DNA of 64,000 nucleotides from Ctenosaura bakeri (Eukaryota; Chordata; Lepidosauria; Squamata; Iguanidae): assembly GCA_948474755.1 (NCBI GenBank), contig CAOLHI010000057.1:682001-746000 (forward strand). Direction: 5' to 3'. Made by a program: the position numbers and the translations under genes. Each line of letters starts with the position of its first letter. Positions within the stretch are counted from its first letter, which is position 1. The notes beneath the pieces are model-generated. The model did not search any database, had not been told where the DNA came from, and saw only the letters and a list, made by a program, of their open reading frames with translations. Shown piece by piece: positions 58,830-64,000 of the stretch.

Positions 58830-59050
58830 AATTTGGGAAAAGGGGGCAGCCACCATCGGGAAGGCATTGAAGGCTTGGAGGCATCTGTTTGAAGGAGCTG
58901 TGTACCCCTTCAAAATTTGAACTGATCACAGGAATTTTTTTGGCCCCCAAGCCCTTCACAGACTAAGTCCCAAACAAAGATGGTGGGTGAAATTCTTTTA
59001 CAAGTTCAACTTCAACCTGGCAGGCAAAAAGAATTTCTTAGCTGATCTAG
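58491..59050 (+). pseudogene. Gypsy RNase H and connection, degraded
   Basis: Strips of the connection/RNase H region: QLSPDCQQVFEELRCLL, VLLQKDEAGQLRPCA, then after the insert GKALKAWRHLFEGA, TDHRNF and KNFLADLAC. Several frames are used. Confidence 0.7.
58750..58830. repeat. Short SINE/LINE 3'-tail insert with (AAAT)n
   Basis: Sequence taagttgtttgctgcctcga...agacgggaaataaata, then AAAT repeats to 58829, breaks the Gypsy RNase H region. It resembles the tail of a gcgggata-type repeat ending in AAAT tracts. The source family is uncertain. Confidence 0.55.
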
Positions 59051-59640
59051 CTTGCCACAACATGAATGTCAGAAAGCTAAGGTAATCAATACGTTGTTTA
59101 GCCTACAACAACTGGGGCTGGTAGTAGCCATAAATAGTCAGGCTAAAGGCAAAACAAAAGGCAAAAAGATCCCTAAGCCCTGATTGGAAGAGTTCCCAGA
59201 GGCTGTTGAACAGGATAGCTTGAAATGAGAACATGAGAAAGAGCTGAATGAGTAAGAAGCGGTTTGGTGCAAATCAGATTAGTTGTACGTGCCTGAAACA
59301 ATGTGGGCTCAGACGCTGAACCTCTTCCATGATGTCAAATCAGCAGGGTATTTTTGCTTTGTTAAAATGTTGCACGTGGTACACAGAGACCATTGGTGGC
59401 CTATGCTGTGTGAAGATGTAGAAGCTTATGTGTGAGGGTGCCCAGTTTGTGAGTAAAATAAATGGGTGGAGGAAAACGAAGAAGACTGTTGCAACCCTTA
59501 CTTACGCCTTCCCACTTCTGGGTGCTCATCAGCATGGACTTTATATTAGAATTGCCAAAAAGCAACAACAGTCCTATAATCTAGGTAGTCACTGATTTCT
59601 CTTCCTCATCTAACTTGAAGGTGTTTAAAAAGTCTTTTAC
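59051..59640 (+). pseudogene. Gypsy integrase N-terminal region, degraded
   Basis: A histidine-rich strip near 59325 (HDVKSAGYFCFVKMLH) and a CPVCE motif near 59440 form the H-H-C-C zinc finger of integrase. A first catalytic region (ISMDFI-like and TDFSSS) follows up to about 59640. The end of integrase is missing. Confidence 0.75.
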
Positions 59641-59859
59641 AGTGTTTTAGTTAGTAGGTTAGTTAAATACTTGATTACTTAAAGTCTGACTTTAAAATGA
59701 TGGTGGCAGCCCTTACACCAGTCTACTGGCTTGCTAGGTGCAGTTGCAGTGGCTTCCAGGCCTCCTCAGCTCTTTCTGTGACCCATATTCCCTCTTTCTC
59801 TCCAATCTTGCTCACTTCAAGATACTGAGTTCTAGAGTCTGGCACTTGGTACCTTTGGG
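59641..59859. other. No recognised feature between the Gypsy end and R4
   Basis: Short region that cannot be placed in either the Gypsy copy or the R4 repeat with confidence. Confidence 0.4.
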
Positions 59860-60710
59860 CCCTTTGGGTTCCCCTATTACTAAGGGGCATATTCAGCTGG
59901 TTTTTAGACCTCTAAACCAGGTAAGGATTGTGCCAGAATACAAGTTCCATATCTTCAGGACCATGGACAGCAATCTTGCCATTGATTGCACACTGAAGTA
60001 CAGCTATGCCTCAGCTAATGGAGCAGATGTGTTCCTGGGTTCTTTAACAAAAACTTTGGTACCAGAGATAGAATTCACAAGGAAAGTATAGGGATAGTCT
60101 CTGACAACCCCAAAAGAAGAGCAGCTCAGCATATTTCAACAAACTTTTTATTAAAAATTAACATTATGTGCACGTGAAACGCAACAATCGTGTCAGGTAA
60201 ACTTTGTTTAAGTAAACAAAATTTTTAAAAAATCTAGAAAACACTTGAAAGCTTCTTCCAAAATGTGTCCTGGGATGATTTGTTTTCATGATTTTCATTT
60301 TGGTGGCAAAACTTCTGGGTCTATGCTTTATCAACATGCCAGGGTAGCTGATAGGATGGGCTAATCTGCTTTCCCCTTTTCTCTCTGTTTTGTCCTTCAC
60401 ACATTCTCAGTAAGCCATTCTGGAGACAGCTGTTTACCTTGCCTGCCATATATAAGCACAAAAACTACAATAGCATCATATTCTTTCCCAAGTCAAGTTT
60501 TATTATATTGTTTACTGCAGCATGCTGCTGCAATTCAGGGCAGAAAGTCTAATTTTTCTCCAGCCCTCCTTTACCGTACTCCAAATGCCAGTTCTGTAAG
60601 AAAAGTTCCAGCTAGACAGAAGACACAAAAGAGGAGATGGCTGGGCATGGCCCTCCAAAAGGACTTTATGAAAAGGAACTTCTTTATCAGAGGCTTTGTT
60701 AACTGAGTTG
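59860..60710. repeat. Unknown 0.85-kb repeat R4, copy 2
   Basis: Counterpart of 22485-23316. The reverse strand contains ttaataaaaagtttgttg, a possible polyadenylation signal, near 60146. A 117-residue + strand frame overlaps the left part but has no domain I can name. It starts beside the end of the second Gypsy copy. Confidence 0.5.
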
Positions 60711-63700
60711 CCTGTACACATATATAAACTTAAGTGCCTCTTCACCCATCCCTGTCCATGTAGTTCAAGAAATTGAGAAGATTGGGAATTGATGTCAAGA
60801 TGACATCTAGTGGTCCGCACATATATTAAGTCTTTCCCTTTTAAATATTTCTGAATTTTTTCCACTCAGTGTGTAACCAAGATGATTCACATGGTACCTT
60901 CCTGGCAGAGCTCAGACTGCTAAGAGGCACAGAGAGATGGCCAATCAGCCCATCATGTAACTAAAATGATTCACAGGATCAAATGGAGGCCCAGGCTCAA
61001 CACAAAACTGCTGTCTTCAAAAGAGCACTTTTCACTATTTGTATCCCATGTTCATTCAGAGTTCTATGACATTAGCAGTGGTGCCATTTGGATTGGTACA
61101 ACTATGTGTATTTTTGGATTAAAAAGAGATCTCAAAGCAATTTTCTGCTCCCAGAGAATTGTCAATATTTTCCAGATGAATGCATTCTAAATGGTCTACT
61201 TTATTCATTACATCCCTTGTACGAAGCACTGTTTTAATAAGCCTTTGATTATACCTGACATCTGAAAGTAGTTTTGAGTCTGGATACTTGATTCAACTAA
61301 ATTAAATATGGATTATAGGCTGTGTAATTAGGGCAGACCAACATCATCATACACTAGAATACCATTTCAAGTCCATGAATTCCTAGGCAACCAGAAGTAG
61401 AATTTAGAATAGTGGCAGTTATTTAGTGCAGTTCATGAAAGGGTGGTGACACAGTTGTGGATTTTATTCTATGGTTAAGTACTAAGGCATATTTTTAAGG
61501 ATGTGAAAAAATTAATGGGAAACAGATTTTTTCCCTTTCCTCCAAGAGATTTTTCTTGAAATAAAATAGATGCTGCTGTTAGATAGTATGTGCTTGAGGG
61601 AAAAAAAGACTGATGTCTGCGATTGGTAACAAATAAGGAGGACAGAAACACACTATGTAATTCTTACACTTAATATGTTCATAGACTGATGAAGTGTGAA
61701 ACTAAAGCATAGATGGAGAACTATAGTGAACAGATCTGAAGCAGATATATATACTGGACAAGTATTCAGAGATTGAACAGTTGGTTTTAAGAGCAGAAAT
61801 TACATTCTGGATCTGTAGATAACTAAGCAGAAGTAGAGTATTGCTCTAGATCCCATTCAGTTATGGATAGATTCACCATGTCATTATATGCATTCTTCTT
61901 AAAAGTAATTATCTAAGCTGTGCAAGTATGCTACATGTGTATGAAGAATCTACATTTTCTTAACACTGTTTCATATGATTACAGATTTATCTTGTTCCAT
62001 TTTGGAATTATTTCCAGCTGGCATCATTTATAATTGGTATGGGAATCATGCACCCCAGAACCCACAAACCATCCCCAATCACAATCTTATAAAAGGAGAA
62101 AATCTGACCTTAAGCAGGTTGACTTGATGGAAATTAATAGCAAAAGTTAGGGGAAAGAAGGTTTTACTCTGGGGAATAGCCATAGCTGATTGGCACAGCA
62201 TCACCTCTACAACTGGAAAATGCAATCCAAAACATTTCCAATTGACCTATATCAGATCAGTAGGTCTGGGAAAATAGACAATACATACATTCTACATTTT
62301 CATCACCTACATCCTGAAGCAAAGAAAAAAATGTTATTCCTATCAACAGATACAGAAGAAGCATGATACCCAGGAATATACAAAACACATTAAAAGGCTA
62401 CACAAAATGCTTGAGAGCAACAGGCAACCTGCAAGACTGCCTGAGCATTTTCTGAATTCTGATACAAAACTAACTTTATTAAGATCTTCTGCTTCAAAGT
62501 GGAAGATATTCACCTGATCAGATACTCCCAAGTCTCTACCACAGTTCTTAAGCCACCCCCCTTCACATAGCAAAATATTTTGATATTCATACTTGGAAAA
62601 ATGCATTTAGAAATGTGGATATAAAGCATGAACTTTCACAGTTTTTTGAAATTATGCAAATACATAAGTAACATTATGAAATGTATGAAGTGAACACATG
62701 TAAGAGGAATCTGACAATCTCAGACAATGATTATCATTTTCCCATAATCAAAAGGATAGAAAAAATTGATTTCTTCAGGGACTAAAGCTCTTATTGGTTC
62801 AATTACTCTTAAGTCAATAGTATTGCCAGACTTAATTTCCTACAGAAAATTCTCTGTGCATGACATTAGATCTTTACTGGAAGCTTTGGCTAATACAACA
62901 AAGCAGGTCTGGCAACCAAAGGATAATTAATTAAGTAGAGGAAGCTCTATCCAGACATCAAAAGACTGACCAAGTTAATGGTAGGGCCATCATTAGTGGA
63001 GCCAATAAGGAGTTAAGAAATTTCTCAGTTCTTCTGGTGCCTTTCTTACAGCCATAGCAACCAATGTATCAAATGCCAGAAGAAATAGTGAGGAGAGGCC
63101 AACTCACCTTCCTCCATTCTACTACTGCTTGAGCAGTAAGATAAGTAAACTAGAGAGATTCTGAAGAGATGTGAGGTGAACATGAAATATGCCTGAATAT
63201 TGAAGGCTTCAGCATTGTTCTCAGAGCATATATGTGCTCCCTGCTCCTCTGAAAAGCTCAAAAGATTCTATTATATTATTTTTATTTTAACTAGTGTGCC
63301 TAATGCAGCATGAAGTAACATCTTTTCCAATTGCATTGCTTACTACTCCACTCACAGCTTGGCAGGAATAAGTTTCCTGTGATAAAGTTTTGGTCTAGAT
63401 ATCTGCACAAAATTAATATGATAACTTGGGTATGAGGTAAATGGCAGGATTAGCAGCTAAGGAAACTGGATCTAAAAATTAGACTAACTGGAGTGAAGGA
63501 AGTACAAGATATGGTGTTGTTCTGATCAATTATCTGTGGGCACCTTTTAGATGTGGTCATACAGTTGCAACTTGGATGGTAATGAAATCATGGTTGTTTC
63601 AACATTATTCAGCTCCCGTCACCTTCTCTTCCCTGTAATCTCAAACTGGCTGTCTCATCTATAAAAAATTCACTTCTTAAATAGGATCTATTTGGATGAG

Positions 63701-64000
63701 CTAGGAAGTGTGCAAAAATTAAAACAAAACAAAATCTTCATGGACCTGCTCTTCTGATTTGCAGAGCTTTCCAGTTCTCTTCCTGCCTAGTTTTTCAGCG
63801 TATCACTGGAGTTTGCTTTCTGCATTATGCTCTATAGGAGTCATGCCTCTAATGAGGTCCTGTCATGTACTGGATAACCCACACTCCACAAACTTCACTC
63901 TGAAATAGTTAGTAGCTTTCTTTGTAGAAATGTGAACACAGAAGTTGCTGAGACTAAAGCGTACATGGAGCTTATACCTTTGTATAGGTAACAATTCCAA
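60711..64000. other. No recognised gene or repeat
   Basis: 3.3 kb of AT-rich, unique-looking DNA. No transposon ends, no tails and no domain-bearing reading frames are visible. It is the longest stretch in the window without a recognisable insertion. Confidence 0.5.

Larger units (their letters stand above)
55172..59640 (+). mobile_element. Second Gypsy chromovirus copy, 3'-truncated
   Basis: A copy of the same family as 949-4062: 5' LTR, gag with zinc knuckle, protease and RT/RNase H region, and the integrase zinc finger and first catalytic region. It stops near 59640, before the end of integrase, chromodomain and 3' LTR. It carries many stops and frameshifts, a tandem duplication at 57952-58129 and a simple-repeat-tailed insert at 58750-58830. 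Confidence 0.85.

Noticed and set aside
1..64000. Host exons, tRNA or snRNA genes, CpG-island promoters
   Set aside because: I looked for splice-bounded conserved frames and for RNA genes and saw none. CpG-rich patches coincide with MITE family B and hairpin MITEs.

Overview
This window looks like intergenic or deep intronic DNA from a squamate reptile (lizard or snake). I find no exon of a host protein-coding gene and no tRNA, rRNA or snRNA gene. The repeat content gives the assignment: tRNA-derived SINEs with a Bov-B-like 3' tail (Sauria SINE type), a Bov-B/RTE 3' end, CR1 and L2-like LINE remnants, 5'-truncated L1 copies, chromodomain-type Gypsy LTR retrotransposons, several solo LTRs, hAT-type MITEs with 8-bp target duplications, and many foldback MITEs with GGCC termini. 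All recognisable open reading frames belong to transposable elements and all are broken.

Layout. 0.95-4.06 kb: a deleted chromodomain Gypsy element with a different solo LTR nested in its gag. 4.1-5.5 kb: an L2/CR1-type LINE fragment split by two small MITEs, then a third MITE. 7.3-9.7 kb: two solo LTRs of one family, same orientation, 586 bp apart. 10-19 kb: mostly unique DNA with an unknown repeat, a MITE, two further LTRs, a CR1 3' end, an L1 3' end and a hAT MITE. 19.9-25.6 kb: MITEs, an L1 3' end split by a hairpin-rich MITE, an unknown 0.85-kb repeat, a nested hAT/MITE pair and a Sauria SINE. 28.8-36.8 kb: SINEs, a MITE fragment, an LTR-element remnant, and a 4.4-kb 5'-truncated L1 inserted in that remnant. 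37-46 kb: an unrelated MITE, a hAT MITE with a perfect 8-bp duplication, CR1 and L2-like fragments, a reverse-strand solo LTR, a truncated L1 and a Bov-B 3' end. 46.9-52.6 kb: a dense cluster of six GGCC MITEs. 55.2-59.6 kb: a second Gypsy copy, complementary to the first (it has the 5' LTR, gag, RT and the start of integrase, but no 3' end). 60.7-64 kb: no recognisable element.

The most interesting signal is the set of short foldback elements (three internal-sequence families) that share GGCC(C/A)TTTC-type ends. Ten of the 14 copies are flanked by identical 3-bp direct repeats, and two more by near-identical ones. This suggests one transposase source with a 3-bp target duplication (PIF/Harbinger-like is my guess). 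Solo LTRs, L1 copies, SINEs and hAT MITEs also have target duplications that let insertion order be read directly. No CRISPR, operon or phage-like system is present, and I saw no evidence of a new defence or metabolic system.
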